The notes beneath the pieces were generated by a model. The model was given only the letters and a program-made list of their open reading frames with translations, was not told the origin of the DNA and searched no databases. A stretch of 21,863 nt of DNA from a virus: positions 1 through 21,863 of the IMG/VR virus record IMGVR_UViG_3300042450_002070; one strand, 5' to 3'. The translations under genes and the position numbers were made by a program. Shown piece by piece: positions 1 through 7,455 of this stretch. The first letter of the stretch is position 1. Each line of letters starts with the position of its first letter.

Positions 1-2
1 AT

Positions 3-110
3 GGGCGTGCGTGGTTGTGCGAAAAGAATATTCAAGGATGGGGTTTCGACGCCTATTCCGTCTCGGCAATTGCAACGATCACGCCTGACACGGCACCTGC
101 ACTAAATTAA
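3..110 (+). CDS. 3' end of an upstream phage structural gene (partial)
   Basis: The frame starting at base 3 is open from the window edge to a TAA at 108-110, directly abutting the ATG of the head protein gene at 111. Only about 35 residues are visible (ending ...TPDTAPALN). The segment is aromatic and mixed in composition, as expected of a real protein end, whereas the other two forward frames give arginine-rich or early-stopping peptides. In this class of phage the gene before the gp7/F-type head protein is normally the portal protein, so portal is the positional guess. Nothing in the fragment itself proves it. Confidence 0.5.
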   Translation, partial: GRAWLCEKNIQGWGFDAYSVSAIATITPDTAPALN

Positions 111-1010
111 ATGAAACGCAAAACACCCCGAAGTCGGCTCAATGCCATGCCAAGCGGCACGGAGTTGGAGCGTATTGCCCGCCGGATCCTCACGGAGCTG
201 GGCAACAACGTGGCAAAACCGTGGCTTGCCATCTACGATCGAAAAAAGGAAGCCGACCCGTTCACCGCACCATTGGATATGGCTGGTCAATTTATTCCAG
301 TGATTGAGGCATGGATCGACCAGTCAGGCCGGTCGTTGTTGGTGTCGCTGGACCAACAGGATGCCGATCAATGGCTAGTCCGTGCTCCAGAGGTGCTTCA
401 AGCCGCTCGCGAGGCTGTGCTGGACCTGTGCAACGAAACGATTGAGCAATTCACCAACGACACGCTCCGCACGTTGGAAGGCATGCGGCTGGATATCGCA
501 GCATCTATCGAATCCGGTGAAACGGCTGGTGAACTAACCAACCGAATCAGCACTTGGGTCAAGGACAACGCCCGCTGGCGTGCCCGCCGAATTGCAATCA
601 CGGAATCAGCACGGGCCTATAACACCGGACTGGTTAAAGCCGCCGAAAGCCTTGATTTCGTGGCCGGTTGGGAGTTGCTCGTCTCGGGTGATGCCTGCCC
701 CATGTGTCACATGATATTCCGGCTGTGTCCGATTATCCCCAAGGGCGGGACATTTGGAACGAACGGCAACAACAAGACCTACAAGGACTTGAAATTCCCG
801 CCTTTCCATCCCGGTTGCCGGTGCAGTCTGTTAGAGGTGTTCGATGATGAAATGCCCAAGACTCTCAAACCGCCTGCCAGACCCGGTGAAAACGGCTACC
901 TGAGACCATCCGAAGCGGACTACGAAACAGCGGATCAAGGCGGTTATTTATCGGTTGCAATCGGCAACGCCAAGTCGTTCACAAAAACTGGCAGAATTCT
1001 GGAGTCCTGA
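111..1010 (+). CDS. Phage head morphogenesis / minor head protein (SPP1 gp7, Mu F family)
   Basis: The 299-residue protein has the hallmarks of the phage Mu F / SPP1 gp7 family, a minor capsid protein that binds the portal during procapsid assembly. A long helical N-terminal half is followed by the conserved ARRIAITESARAYNTG stretch (about residues 158-173). A cysteine pair C196/C199 (GDACPMC) follows, then the family signature HPGCRC with H233, C236 and C238. The C-terminal 60 residues are low in conservation features. The ATG directly abuts the stop of the preceding frame, which suggests translational coupling. The gene lies immediately before the prohead protease, the usual order in HK97-type phages. 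Function is assigned from motif and context. The exact role of the Cys/His cluster (probably metal binding) is inference. Confidence 0.85.
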   Translation: MKRKTPRSRLNAMPSGTELERIARRILTELGNNVAKPWLAIYDRKKEADPFTAPLDMAGQFIPVIEAWIDQSGRSLLVSLDQQDADQWLVRAPEVLQAAREAVLDLCNETIEQFTNDTLRTLEGMRLDIAASIESGETAGELTNRISTWVKDNARWRARRIAITESARAYNTGLVKAAESLDFVAGWELLVSGDACPMCHMIFRLCPIIPKGGTFGTNGNNKTYKDLKFPPFHPGCRCSLLEVFDDEMPKTLKPPARPGENGYLRPSEADYETADQGGYLSVAIGNAKSFTKTGRILES

Positions 1011-1013
1011 TAC

Positions 1014-1643
1014 ATGGATCTGATGACAAAAGCAATCGAATCAGGCTTGTCAGAGTCTGATTCAGGGGGCTTTACAGCCTATGCCAGTCGGTTTCTCAAC
1101 ATTGACCGGCAAGGTGACATGATCCTGCCGGGTGCCTACAACAAGGCCCTGCCAGAGTTTCTGGACGATGGCGGGGTGATACTTGCCGACCACATCAATA
1201 AGACGATGTCCGTAGCTGCCACCATGCGTGATGCACGCGAGGACCGCAATGGACTGCTGGTTGATGGCTCATTTTCAGCCACAGAAACAGGCCAGCGGAT
1301 ACGACAACTGCTGAAAGAAAAAGCCGTCAATAAAATGTCAATTTCATTTCGGGCCGCATCTCGCAAGATCAAGGAAGCGGACGTGCTCGAAATCTGGAAC
1401 CGCTACAACTACAAGCCCACAGGCACGCAAAAGCAACTTGCCAAGAGTGGAGCTAATTTGATTTCCGAGGTCAATGAAATCCTCGAAGTTTCATTTGTGC
1501 CGATCCCAGCCAATAAAGACGCTGGAATCCTCACGGTGAAATCACTTGAAACACCGACCCCGGTGGTGGATGCCGATCGCCTGTTGGAACTGTTCCAACG
1601 GGCTGAATTGGCTGATTCGATCCTGACCGCCGCCAAGCGGTAA
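1014..1643 (+). CDS. Prohead protease (peptidase family S78, HK97 gp4-like)
   Basis: This is a 209-residue serine protease of the HK97 prohead protease family. It processes scaffold and capsid N-termini inside the procapsid. The N-terminal FTAYASRFLNIDRQGDMILPGAY stretch resembles the family opening (core 'Y..fn..D..gd.i.pGaf'). H60, in the ADHI segment, is the likely catalytic histidine. S109, in KMSISF, is at the place of the usual 'lSigF' catalytic serine. Length is typical for the family. The gene follows the head protein after three bases and precedes the capsid gene, as in most HK97-like phages. There is no separate scaffold gene. The N-terminal helical part of the capsid protein probably serves as the delta-type scaffold that this enzyme removes. 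Confidence 0.88.
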   Translation: MDLMTKAIESGLSESDSGGFTAYASRFLNIDRQGDMILPGAYNKALPEFLDDGGVILADHINKTMSVAATMRDAREDRNGLLVDGSFSATETGQRIRQLLKEKAVNKMSISFRAASRKIKEADVLEIWNRYNYKPTGTQKQLAKSGANLISEVNEILEVSFVPIPANKDAGILTVKSLETPTPVVDADRLLELFQRAELADSILTAAKR

Positions 1644-1658
1644 ACGAAAGGTCCTGCT

Positions 1659-3065
1659 ATGAGTATTGCATCTGCTTCTGAAATCCGTTCGGCGGCCACA
1701 ATCGCCGAAGATCGCCTTGTTTTGGCCAACAAAGTCAAATCACTGCGAGATGAAATGATCGCCGGCTCGGACGAAATCCGCTCCGAAAAGTCTGGTGAAT
1801 TGCAATCGACTATCGACCAGCTTGAAGCCTGTGACGGGCAATATCAACTGGTCAAGGCGCTCGAAAATGCAAACGCAATGGTTGAAAAGTATTCGCAACA
1901 ACCTCAACGCCCACAGGCCACAAGTAAGGCCGCTGTACTTGACCGCCAGTCTGGCCAGGTCGTTTCGGGTGGCGAGCTTGCCACACTCTCAGAGGCCGAG
2001 GTGATGGGCAGTTACGACTACCACAAAGCCTTCGAGTCGTTCTTGGGTGCGCGTGGCAAGCTGGAAGATGTCAAGAGCCGCAATCATCGCGATGTCCTTG
2101 AACGATACGGCAAGGGTGGCGATAGAACCTTGTCGCCAAACGAGATCTTCGCCCCGTTTCGCAAGGACATGTACCTCGCGTCGACCAGCCTCGGATCGAA
2201 TGCCGTGGCCCCTGACTTTCGCTTTGACATCATCACGCCTCGGACTGTCCAGCCCGTGATGCCGCGAATCTGCCAAACCCTTAGCACGAACGTCAGTTCG
2301 GTGACGATCCCTAAAAATAACGATGTCAACACTGACACACGTTATGGCACCACATTCCGCCCAACGAAAGGTGAAAGCCCGAACGGAACCGCGAATCAGA
2401 AGGACACCGGGCCGTTTGGCCAAATGGTGATTAATGCAAATACCGGCTCGATGTTTGCGGATGTCTCGCGTGACTTTTTTCAAGACGCGCCGGGTCTGTC
2501 CAGTTATCTCCAAGGCGAGGCGTCAAAAGCCTTCGCCGCTGTACTGGACGATGAAATCATCAACGGTCTCACCGGCTCAATTCAGGCCGAGGGGATCCTG
2601 ACCAACACCAGCATTGGCATCACCAAGACCGGCGTGGCGAACACGCTAACAGGTCCGAAGATCACGGACGCTTACTACGCGTTTCGCCAACAATACAGCC
2701 CCAACCTGTCATGGGTGATGGCTCGCGGCACTCACGGCAAGCTGTTGCAACTCTTGGATACCACTGGCCGCCCATTGTTCCTGCCAAACAGTTTGGCTGG
2801 ATACACGCAGGCTCCACAGCCGGACGTCCTTGGTTCTCCTGTGTACTTCAACGAATTCGTTCCAATCTCTGGGACGAGCTCGCCGAAGTCAATTATCGTC
2901 GGAAATTTCAGCGAGTATTTCCTCTTGCTGCGTCAGGGCTTTACGGTTCTGGTCGATGATATTTCGATGGCTTATAAGAACCGAATTCGGGTTTCGTTCT
3001 CGTACCGTTTTGGCGGTGCTGTGCGTGATCCAAAGGCTTTCCAGATCGTTCACGAAGCCGTCTGA
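1659..3065 (+). CDS. Major capsid protein, HK97 fold
   Basis: The 468-residue protein has the two-part layout of HK97-type capsid precursors. A helical, charged N-terminal region of roughly 90-130 residues (coiled-coil scaffold or delta domain) is followed by a low-complexity linker and the capsid fold. The fold begins near MYLASTSLGSNAVAPDFR and ends in SYRFGGAVRDPKAFQIV, a typical C-terminal strand of this family. The ATG is preceded by a GAAAGG ribosome site about 10 bases upstream. The protease gene just before it should cleave at the end of the N-terminal domain. The exact cleavage site cannot be read from sequence. A hairpin terminator lies directly behind the gene. Confidence 0.9.
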   Translation: MSIASASEIRSAATIAEDRLVLANKVKSLRDEMIAGSDEIRSEKSGELQSTIDQLEACDGQYQLVKALENANAMVEKYSQQPQRPQATSKAAVLDRQSGQVVSGGELATLSEAEVMGSYDYHKAFESFLGARGKLEDVKSRNHRDVLERYGKGGDRTLSPNEIFAPFRKDMYLASTSLGSNAVAPDFRFDIITPRTVQPVMPRICQTLSTNVSSVTIPKNNDVNTDTRYGTTFRPTKGESPNGTANQKDTGPFGQMVINANTGSMFADVSRDFFQDAPGLSSYLQGEASKAFAAVLDDEIINGLTGSIQAEGILTNTSIGITKTGVANTLTGPKITDAYYAFRQQYSPNLSWVMARGTHGKLLQLLDTTGRPLFLPNSLAGYTQAPQPDVLGSPVYFNEFVPISGTSSPKSIIVGNFSEYFLLLRQGFTVLVDDISMAYKNRIRVSFSYRFGGAVRDPKAFQIVHEAV

Positions 3066-3089
3066 TTTTGGTTTGTCGGTTTGGTAGTC

Positions 3090-3126
3090 AACCCGGCGGG
3101 TCCTTCCCTGCCCGCCGGGTTTCATT
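3090..3126 (+). terminator. Hairpin terminator behind the capsid gene
   Basis: An 11-bp perfect stem (AACCCGGCGGG at 3090-3100 with CCCGCCGGGTT at 3111-3121) encloses a 10-base loop and is followed by a short T-rich tail (TTTCATTT). It lies 25 bases after the capsid stop codon and before the connector gene. The stem is strong and the T tract is weak, so it may be a partial terminator or an mRNA-stabilising 3' end. Confidence 0.65.
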
Positions 3127-3144
3127 TACATTTTGAGGCAAATC

Positions 3145-3483
3145 ATGGCCGCTTACATCTCGCAATCTGAAGCAACAACCTACACCGATGTGATCGGCAC
3201 CTGGACCGCTGCCGCTGCCGTGGCCTACCTGTCCGCGGCATCGTCATTGATCGACCAATATTGTGCCCGCTCCTTTTTACCTGCGGACCTGACAGCCGAT
3301 GTCAAATTGGCGATCGCATTGACGGCGGTTCATTTGAAAAACAATGGCCAGAATCCGGCACCACTTCAGATGGAGCGCATCGGCGATTACTCCGCAATGT
3401 ATCAGATCTTGAACACGGGAAGCGTCTTGCCCGCACTTGTGACGCAGCTATTGCAGCCTTATCGAAATGTGGTGATGGGATGA
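3145..3483 (+). CDS. Head-tail connector / DNA packaging protein (gp6-like)
   Basis: This is a 112-residue, mostly helical protein. Its opening (ISQSEATTYTDV...W) and the segment AASSLIDQYCARSFLP, followed by a helix with KLAIALTAVHL, resemble the small head-tail connector proteins of HK97 gp6 and SPP1 gp15 type, which form the ring under the portal. Position directly after the capsid gene supports this. I chose the ATG at 3145 because GAGG at 3135-3138 stands at normal ribosome-site distance. An in-frame TTG at 3133 would put that site inside the gene. The stop codon overlaps the next start in an ATGA. Family assignment rests on fold-like pattern and position, not on a catalytic motif. Confidence 0.7.
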   Translation: MAAYISQSEATTYTDVIGTWTAAAAVAYLSAASSLIDQYCARSFLPADLTADVKLAIALTAVHLKNNGQNPAPLQMERIGDYSAMYQILNTGSVLPALVTQLLQPYRNVVMG

Positions 3484-4085
3484 TTAGCCGTAATTTCTAT
3501 CTGGAGTGGGAGGGCGAAGCGTACAAGGCTCGCCTCCACAAAGAAATATCAAAGGCAATCCGCATCTCGGCAGGCAAGGTCCGAAACGCGGCTGTCAGGT
3601 TGTTGAACGTGACAGGAAAAGCGGCCACAAAGAGCCTGAATAAACAGACAGGCAAGGCTTTCAAAGGGCTAAATGCAACCCAGAAAAACGCTCTGACGTT
3701 TTCAAACGGACTGAAAACAATTCAGAAGTTGAAAACAGTGAAGGGTCGTAAAAAAACAATGCGATTCGGCGGTGAACACGGCGGGGCAAGTCGAATCTAC
3801 TGGTACGACTCACCACTGAACCGTTGGGTATCCGCTTCACAGCCGGGCACACCTCCGCACAAACAGACCGGTAACCTTCAACAAATTGTGATTGAGCCAT
3901 CACGCGGCGGGCTGCATGCCAAAGTTGGGCCTAAAAGCGGCCTGAAATACGCTCGCATCCAAGAACTTGGCGGCAAGGGAATGCTTAATCTTGCACCCCG
4001 CCCGTACATGCGGCCTGCTGTCGAGTCGCAGCAAGCGGGAATCATGGACCGTTTCGACCAAGCCATCCTGAAGGCATCGACATAA
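3480..4085 (+). CDS. HK97 gp10-like head-tail / neck protein
   Basis: The protein has 201 residues and starts at the ATG at 3480 that overlaps the previous stop (ATGA). The frame stays open upstream to 3261, but that part lies inside the connector gene. The C-terminal half carries the family pattern: a TPPHKQTGNL segment, then YARIQELGG, then PRPYMRPAV, matching the 'y...iEfGt...p.PflrPa' signature of HK97 gp10-type minor tail/neck proteins. The N-terminal half is rich in lysine and helical and is longer than in most relatives. The protein is expected to sit at the junction between connector and tail. The coupled start suggests production in step with the connector. Confidence 0.75.
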   Translation: MISRNFYLEWEGEAYKARLHKEISKAIRISAGKVRNAAVRLLNVTGKAATKSLNKQTGKAFKGLNATQKNALTFSNGLKTIQKLKTVKGRKKTMRFGGEHGGASRIYWYDSPLNRWVSASQPGTPPHKQTGNLQQIVIEPSRGGLHAKVGPKSGLKYARIQELGGKGMLNLAPRPYMRPAVESQQAGIMDRFDQAILKAST

Positions 4086-4101
4086 ACCGAAAGAGGGAAA
4101 A

Positions 4102-4458
4102 ATGCCACTGCCGGAACGACTGTTAAACTCCTGTGCCACGATCTACCTGGAAGCCAACGCCAAAGGTTCCATGGGCCAACCGGTGCAGACCCTGACCGTG
4201 ATCGGCACGCCAAAATGCCGAGTCGATTTTAAGTCCATCCAGCGAGATGGGCCGCCGATCGAAGGTGAGGCCCAGGTATTTTCCGTCTACTTGGCCGGAT
4301 CATGGCCGTTGACCGCTAGTCATTGGGTCAAGGTGCTGACCGCATCAGGCCGTGAAGCCACCGGTCAAGTCTCCACATCATCCGAGGCCGCTGGACTGGG
4401 CCACAACACGGCTCTGACTGTGATCTGCCGCACGCCTGTGCCGGTGGTGGCCTCATGA
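4102..4458 (+). CDS. Head-tail adaptor / joining protein
   Basis: The 118-residue protein is preceded by a good ribosome site (AAAGAGGGA) in a 16-base gap. It is strand-rich, with a QRDGPPIEGEAQVFSVYLAGSW-type core (split here by eye into 'Q.....eg.a.vf.Vyl.gs.pl...h.vkv'), which is the pattern of SPP1 gp16/lambda FII-type head-tail joining proteins. In HK97-like gene order this protein stands beside the gp10-like protein and before the tail terminator, as here. The stop overlaps the next start in ATGA. Assignment is by pattern and order. Confidence 0.65.
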   Translation: MPLPERLLNSCATIYLEANAKGSMGQPVQTLTVIGTPKCRVDFKSIQRDGPPIEGEAQVFSVYLAGSWPLTASHWVKVLTASGREATGQVSTSSEAAGLGHNTALTVICRTPVPVVAS

Positions 4459-4832
4459 GCTACAACGTTCCGCTGGCTATCCAATCGCACTGGGCCGCTC
4501 AGACAGGATTGCCCAGTTTATGGCTGGAATATGCACCCGATCCGCTTGTTCCACCCTTGGCGGTGATGGAAGCAACCGGCTTCTCGCGAACTCCGCTTTC
4601 GGCTAACTCGCATATGGATTCGCACAACTACCGAATCTCTATCTTGACCACATCAGCTGAATCAACCTGGTCAATTGGCGAGTCGGCAATCGAGAAAATG
4701 GACACTCTGGCGGGTGACAAGATTACCTCGGTTCAGATTGAACCGGATAGCCTGGCACGCCCCGCAAAGGTCGGACAGTTGGACGTTTGGGTATTCGAAT
4801 TCACAATGAAGGTCGAAATCTTCGACAATTGA
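4455..4832 (+). CDS. Tail terminator / tail completion-like protein
   Basis: The 125-residue protein starts at an ATG overlapping the adaptor stop (ATGA). Its alternating pattern (MDSHNYRISILTTSA in the middle, VGQLDVWVFEFTMKVEIFDN at the end) fits the alpha/beta fold of tail terminators such as lambda gpU or the DUF3168-type proteins, which cap the tail tube and join it to the head. It lies exactly between the adaptor and the major tail protein, where this gene is expected. No short diagnostic motif is visible, so the function rests mainly on position and secondary-structure pattern. Confidence 0.55.
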   Translation: MSYNVPLAIQSHWAAQTGLPSLWLEYAPDPLVPPLAVMEATGFSRTPLSANSHMDSHNYRISILTTSAESTWSIGESAIEKMDTLAGDKITSVQIEPDSLARPAKVGQLDVWVFEFTMKVEIFDN

Positions 4833-4844
4833 AAGAGGTTAGAC

Positions 4845-5294
4845 ATGGCCATGAAAGGCAAACCGGTTACATTCCGGAACGGATCCATTACGCTCACTCC
4901 ACTGCTCACCACAGGGCTGGCGAACACCACGGCGGCCATCAATCTGATCGCCAAATCAGGCTCACTTGACGACAACATTTCGGTTGCCGAAGCCAATGTC
5001 AATTGCGTGGGTAAAATCCGTGCCGCTGGCTCTGCCGATGTGAGCATTGAGGTCAACGCCTTTGCATCTGCAAGCGGCGGGACAGGCAATCTGACAGGCA
5101 CGGTTCTGCCATTTATTGTGGGTGATTACATCAACTGCAACTTGGTTGCCGGTGCCGTCAATTACGAGGGCGAATTTATTGTCGAATCATTGAAGGCGTC
5201 GCTTGATGCGGCGGACTTCGTGACGCTCGATATTAGCTTGAAAAACAACGGTGATCCCCGTACCCGCGTCATCTCTGTTGTAACTTGCGTCTAA
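4845..5294 (+). CDS. Major tail protein (tail tube subunit)
   Basis: This is a 149-residue, strand-rich, cysteine-poor protein. Its second half (YEGEFIVESLKASLDAADF, then LDISLKNNGDP) matches the usual end of tail-tube proteins, where a beta sandwich closes with a 'g.v..l......d.v..d.sf.g.G' pattern. It has a strong ribosome site (GAAAGAGG) and is followed by the tail assembly chaperone pair and the tape measure, the invariant order of long-tailed phages. It should polymerise around the tape measure to form the tail tube. Confidence 0.75.
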   Translation: MAMKGKPVTFRNGSITLTPLLTTGLANTTAAINLIAKSGSLDDNISVAEANVNCVGKIRAAGSADVSIEVNAFASASGGTGNLTGTVLPFIVGDYINCNLVAGAVNYEGEFIVESLKASLDAADFVTLDISLKNNGDPRTRVISVVTCV

Positions 5295-5307
5295 AAAAAG
5301 GGAACAA

Positions 5308-5778
5308 ATGGTATTTGATATTGATGACCTGATCGCTCGCAAATTCCAGTTCCGGCTTAACAGCCGGAGTTGGATCTTATCCGAGCTGACCGCTGGCGAC
5401 CGTGCTGAAATCGGCAACGTGATGCGTGGAGTCGTGCCTAATCCACTGACTGACGCCAAGGAAGCGTGTCGCGACTTACCCCCGGCCACAGCGAAAGAGA
5501 TCTGGAAAGAAGCCAAGAGGCAATACGCCTACTGGCCACCACTTCCTGAAAGTGAAGATGGTCAAGCCTATCTGTTCAGCTCTCGCGAGGTTCAGCAAGC
5601 TGTCCTTTATCACGGACTGAAGCGAAACCAGACCGTCACACAAGATGAGGTCAAGGCATTGGTTGACTCCATCCCTTACCAAACCGCTCTGATCAAACTG
5701 CTGATGTTCGCCATCACCGGGCGGAGCGCAGACGACCCAAAAGGCAACACCTCTCAGGCGTCAACTGGCACGATCTGA
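5308..5778 (+). CDS. Tail assembly chaperone, zero-frame product (gpG-type)
   Basis: The 156-residue protein lies between the major tail protein and the tape measure, the place of lambda gpG-type tail assembly chaperones. It is helical and charged, with a ribosome site AAAAAGGGAA before the ATG. Near its end, codons GAC CCA AAA GGC contain the heptamer C CCA AAA (5736-5742) in the correct phase for -1 slippage. The -1 frame is open from there into the small downstream frame that ends at 5951. The zero frame adds only 11 residues after the slip site before its TGA. A fused product of about 214 residues (145 + 69) is therefore predicted, analogous to lambda gpGT. Confidence 0.75.
   Translation: MVFDIDDLIARKFQFRLNSRSWILSELTAGDRAEIGNVMRGVVPNPLTDAKEACRDLPPATAKEIWKEAKRQYAYWPPLPESEDGQAYLFSSREVQQAVLYHGLKRNQTVTQDEVKALVDSIPYQTALIKLLMFAITGRSADDPKGNTSQASTGTI
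5736..5742 (+). promoter_or_regulatory. Programmed -1 ribosomal frameshift site (slippery heptamer CCCAAAA)
   Basis: The heptamer C CCA AAA is read in the zero frame as CCA AAA, so both tRNAs can re-pair on CCC AAA after a -1 slip. A Shine-Dalgarno-like GGAG (5723-5726) stands nine bases upstream, close to the spacing of the stimulatory element at the dnaX frameshift site. The -1 frame continues as RQHLSGVNWHDLMRRL and on to the stop at 5949-5951. I could not settle on a downstream stimulatory hairpin. Confidence 0.7.
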
Positions 5779-5951
5779 TGAGGCGACTGGTCTTAGAGGG
5801 TCACATGCGTTATCAGGATGTTCTAGAGCTGACGCCTTGGCAGATCATGGTTCTGATGGTCGAAAAGCCTGACCTGACAGGCCAGTTGAGCCGCGAAACG
5901 CTGAACGAAGTGATGGACTCCGTGCCGGACAATTGGGAAGAGGTGCACTGA
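5778..5951 (+). CDS. Tail assembly chaperone -1 frame extension (T domain), or small coupled ORF
   Basis: This 57-codon frame could begin at the ATG at 5778 that overlaps the chaperone stop (TGATG). The same frame is also open back to the slippery heptamer at 5736-5742. The peptide WHDLMRRLVLEGHMRYQDVL and its following LTPWQIMVLM have the look of the T domain of GT-type chaperones. The stronger reading is that it is made as a C-terminal extension of the upstream protein by -1 frameshifting and recruits the tape measure and tail protein. Separate translation from 5778 by termination-reinitiation remains possible. The stop TGA overlaps the tape measure ATG by one base. Confidence 0.65.
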   Translation: MRRLVLEGHMRYQDVLELTPWQIMVLMVEKPDLTGQLSRETLNEVMDSVPDNWEEVH

Positions 5952-7453
5952 TGGCGACCGTTGGAAACCTGTTTGTCAATATTGGTGCCGACACGACTGC
6001 CTTGGGACGCGGTCTGGATAGAGCCAAGTCCATGCTTTCGGGCATGGGCAGTGCTGTCTCCAGTGGAGGCAAGGGCTTGCTGGCCGGTGCCATCATGGGC
6101 GGTGGTGCTGCCGCCGCCATGATGGCAATCCATGCCGCAGGGTCAGCCGTGCGTGGCATCGGATCGGCAATTGGTGAATCTTCCAGCCGTGGTGCCGACC
6201 TGAACGAGACGCTCAGCAAGACGGGCGTCTTGATGGGCGGTGCTACGGCCGATGCTGTCAAGTTCGCTCGCGAGCTGCAGGACAGCGGACAAGGCCAGAT
6301 GCAGGGCATTCTGGAGTCGATCACCGGCTCTGCCATGGCCATGCGGGGCATGGGCATGGAGACCGGCAAGGCGATCGACATGGCCAAGCAACTGGAAGCC
6401 CGCGTGGGTGATATCGCCAGCCAGGATAACATTGACCCGGCCAAGATTCGCGAGGATCTGCAATCGGCATTCGCTGGCGAGTTTCAAATTATGCGGAAAT
6501 ACAAAGTTTTCTTGGATGCCGAGTCGCTCAAAAAGACCGGCTTGCCAATGGGCGAAGCAATCGCCCAGGGGATCATGCAACAGACCGCACGTGCTAAAGG
6601 CGACTTCGCAAATACCCGTTTATCCACCTCCAACATGCAACGGACAAACTCCAATTCGGTCGAAACGATGATGACCCAATTCGGGCAGGCGATTCAGCCG
6701 GTCACGCAAGCTCTGGCCTATATGAAATCGGTTGTGTTGGCAGCACTGAGTGCGATGAATCCGGAAGGTTTCACCGGCGTGATTGACAAGATGCGAAATA
6801 CAATCATCGAAATGTCGGCCGGAATTGCAATCACGATCGTCGGGCTGGCAAACGGGTTGATGTCAGTCACTCGATTCTTCCTCAGCGCTGTCAGCGTGAT
6901 CGGCGGTTTTATCGGTGACATGTTGATCGGATTCGGCGGGTTCTCCGGAGTCTTTAACCGCATGGGTGTGGAGCTTGCCTACAGGCTCGCGCAGGGGATC
7001 GACCTACTGATCCAGCCGTTTCGATGGATCGCCAAGCAAATGGGAATCAGCCTGGGCGAGGGCATGACGGCGATCGTCGAATCACTTGGGCAGCGGCGTG
7101 AGCAACTGGATCAGGAGGCCGGTGCCAAGATCGCTGATGCTAGGGCCAAAAGCGATGCTGACAAGGCAGCAATGGCCGCTGCATTGCAACTCACCATGCC
7201 GACGGGCCAAGGCGCACTCGGTGAAATGACTGGCAAGACCATGCCGGGTGCTGCCGGCGCCGAATCGAAAGGTGGTCAACGCACATCGTTTGCGTCTCTA
7301 TTAAATAATGTCGGTGGTGAGGATAAAAAGCAAACTGCTGCACTACAGCAGATCGCTGCCAACACCGCACCAAACGGAGGCAAGCCGGGTGCCGTCAATG
7401 TTGCAACAAAGGTACCTGGCCCCGAACCGAAACCCCAACTGGCAGGAGTCTGA
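5951..7453 (+). CDS. Tail tape measure protein (short)
   Basis: The protein has 500 residues from the ATG at 5951, which overlaps the preceding TGA. An in-frame start at 5933 would lie inside the T frame. It opens with the family pattern NLFVNIGADTTALGRGLDRA, continues with glycine/alanine-rich helices, and has a hydrophobic block at about residues 260-340 (ITIVGLANGLM, FFLSAVSVIGGFIGDMLIGF) like the membrane-penetrating segment of many tape measures. A helical charged region and a low-complexity, proline-rich end follow. By the usual rule of about 0.15 nm per residue, the length implies a tail near 75 nm. The site just after the chaperones confirms the role. It sets tail length and probably takes part in DNA ejection. 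Confidence 0.88.
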   Translation: MATVGNLFVNIGADTTALGRGLDRAKSMLSGMGSAVSSGGKGLLAGAIMGGGAAAAMMAIHAAGSAVRGIGSAIGESSSRGADLNETLSKTGVLMGGATADAVKFARELQDSGQGQMQGILESITGSAMAMRGMGMETGKAIDMAKQLEARVGDIASQDNIDPAKIREDLQSAFAGEFQIMRKYKVFLDAESLKKTGLPMGEAIAQGIMQQTARAKGDFANTRLSTSNMQRTNSNSVETMMTQFGQAIQPVTQALAYMKSVVLAALSAMNPEGFTGVIDKMRNTIIEMSAGIAITIVGLANGLMSVTRFFLSAVSVIGGFIGDMLIGFGGFSGVFNRMGVELAYRLAQGIDLLIQPFRWIAKQMGISLGEGMTAIVESLGQRREQLDQEAGAKIADARAKSDADKAAMAAALQLTMPTGQGALGEMTGKTMPGAAGAESKGGQRTSFASLLNNVGGEDKKQTAALQQIAANTAPNGGKPGAVNVATKVPGPEPKPQLAGV

Positions 7454-7455
7454 CG

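Noticed and set aside
3133-3144. TTG start of the connector gene at 3133
   Set aside because: It would place the GAGG ribosome site inside the coding region. The ATG at 3145 has correct spacing.
3261-3479. Long N-terminal extension of the gp10-like protein
   Set aside because: It is the shadow frame of the connector gene. The ATGA overlap at 3480 marks the real start.
5933-5950. Upstream start for the tape measure gene at 5933
   Set aside because: It lies inside the T frame. The ATG at 5951 overlaps the preceding stop as in other junctions of this operon.
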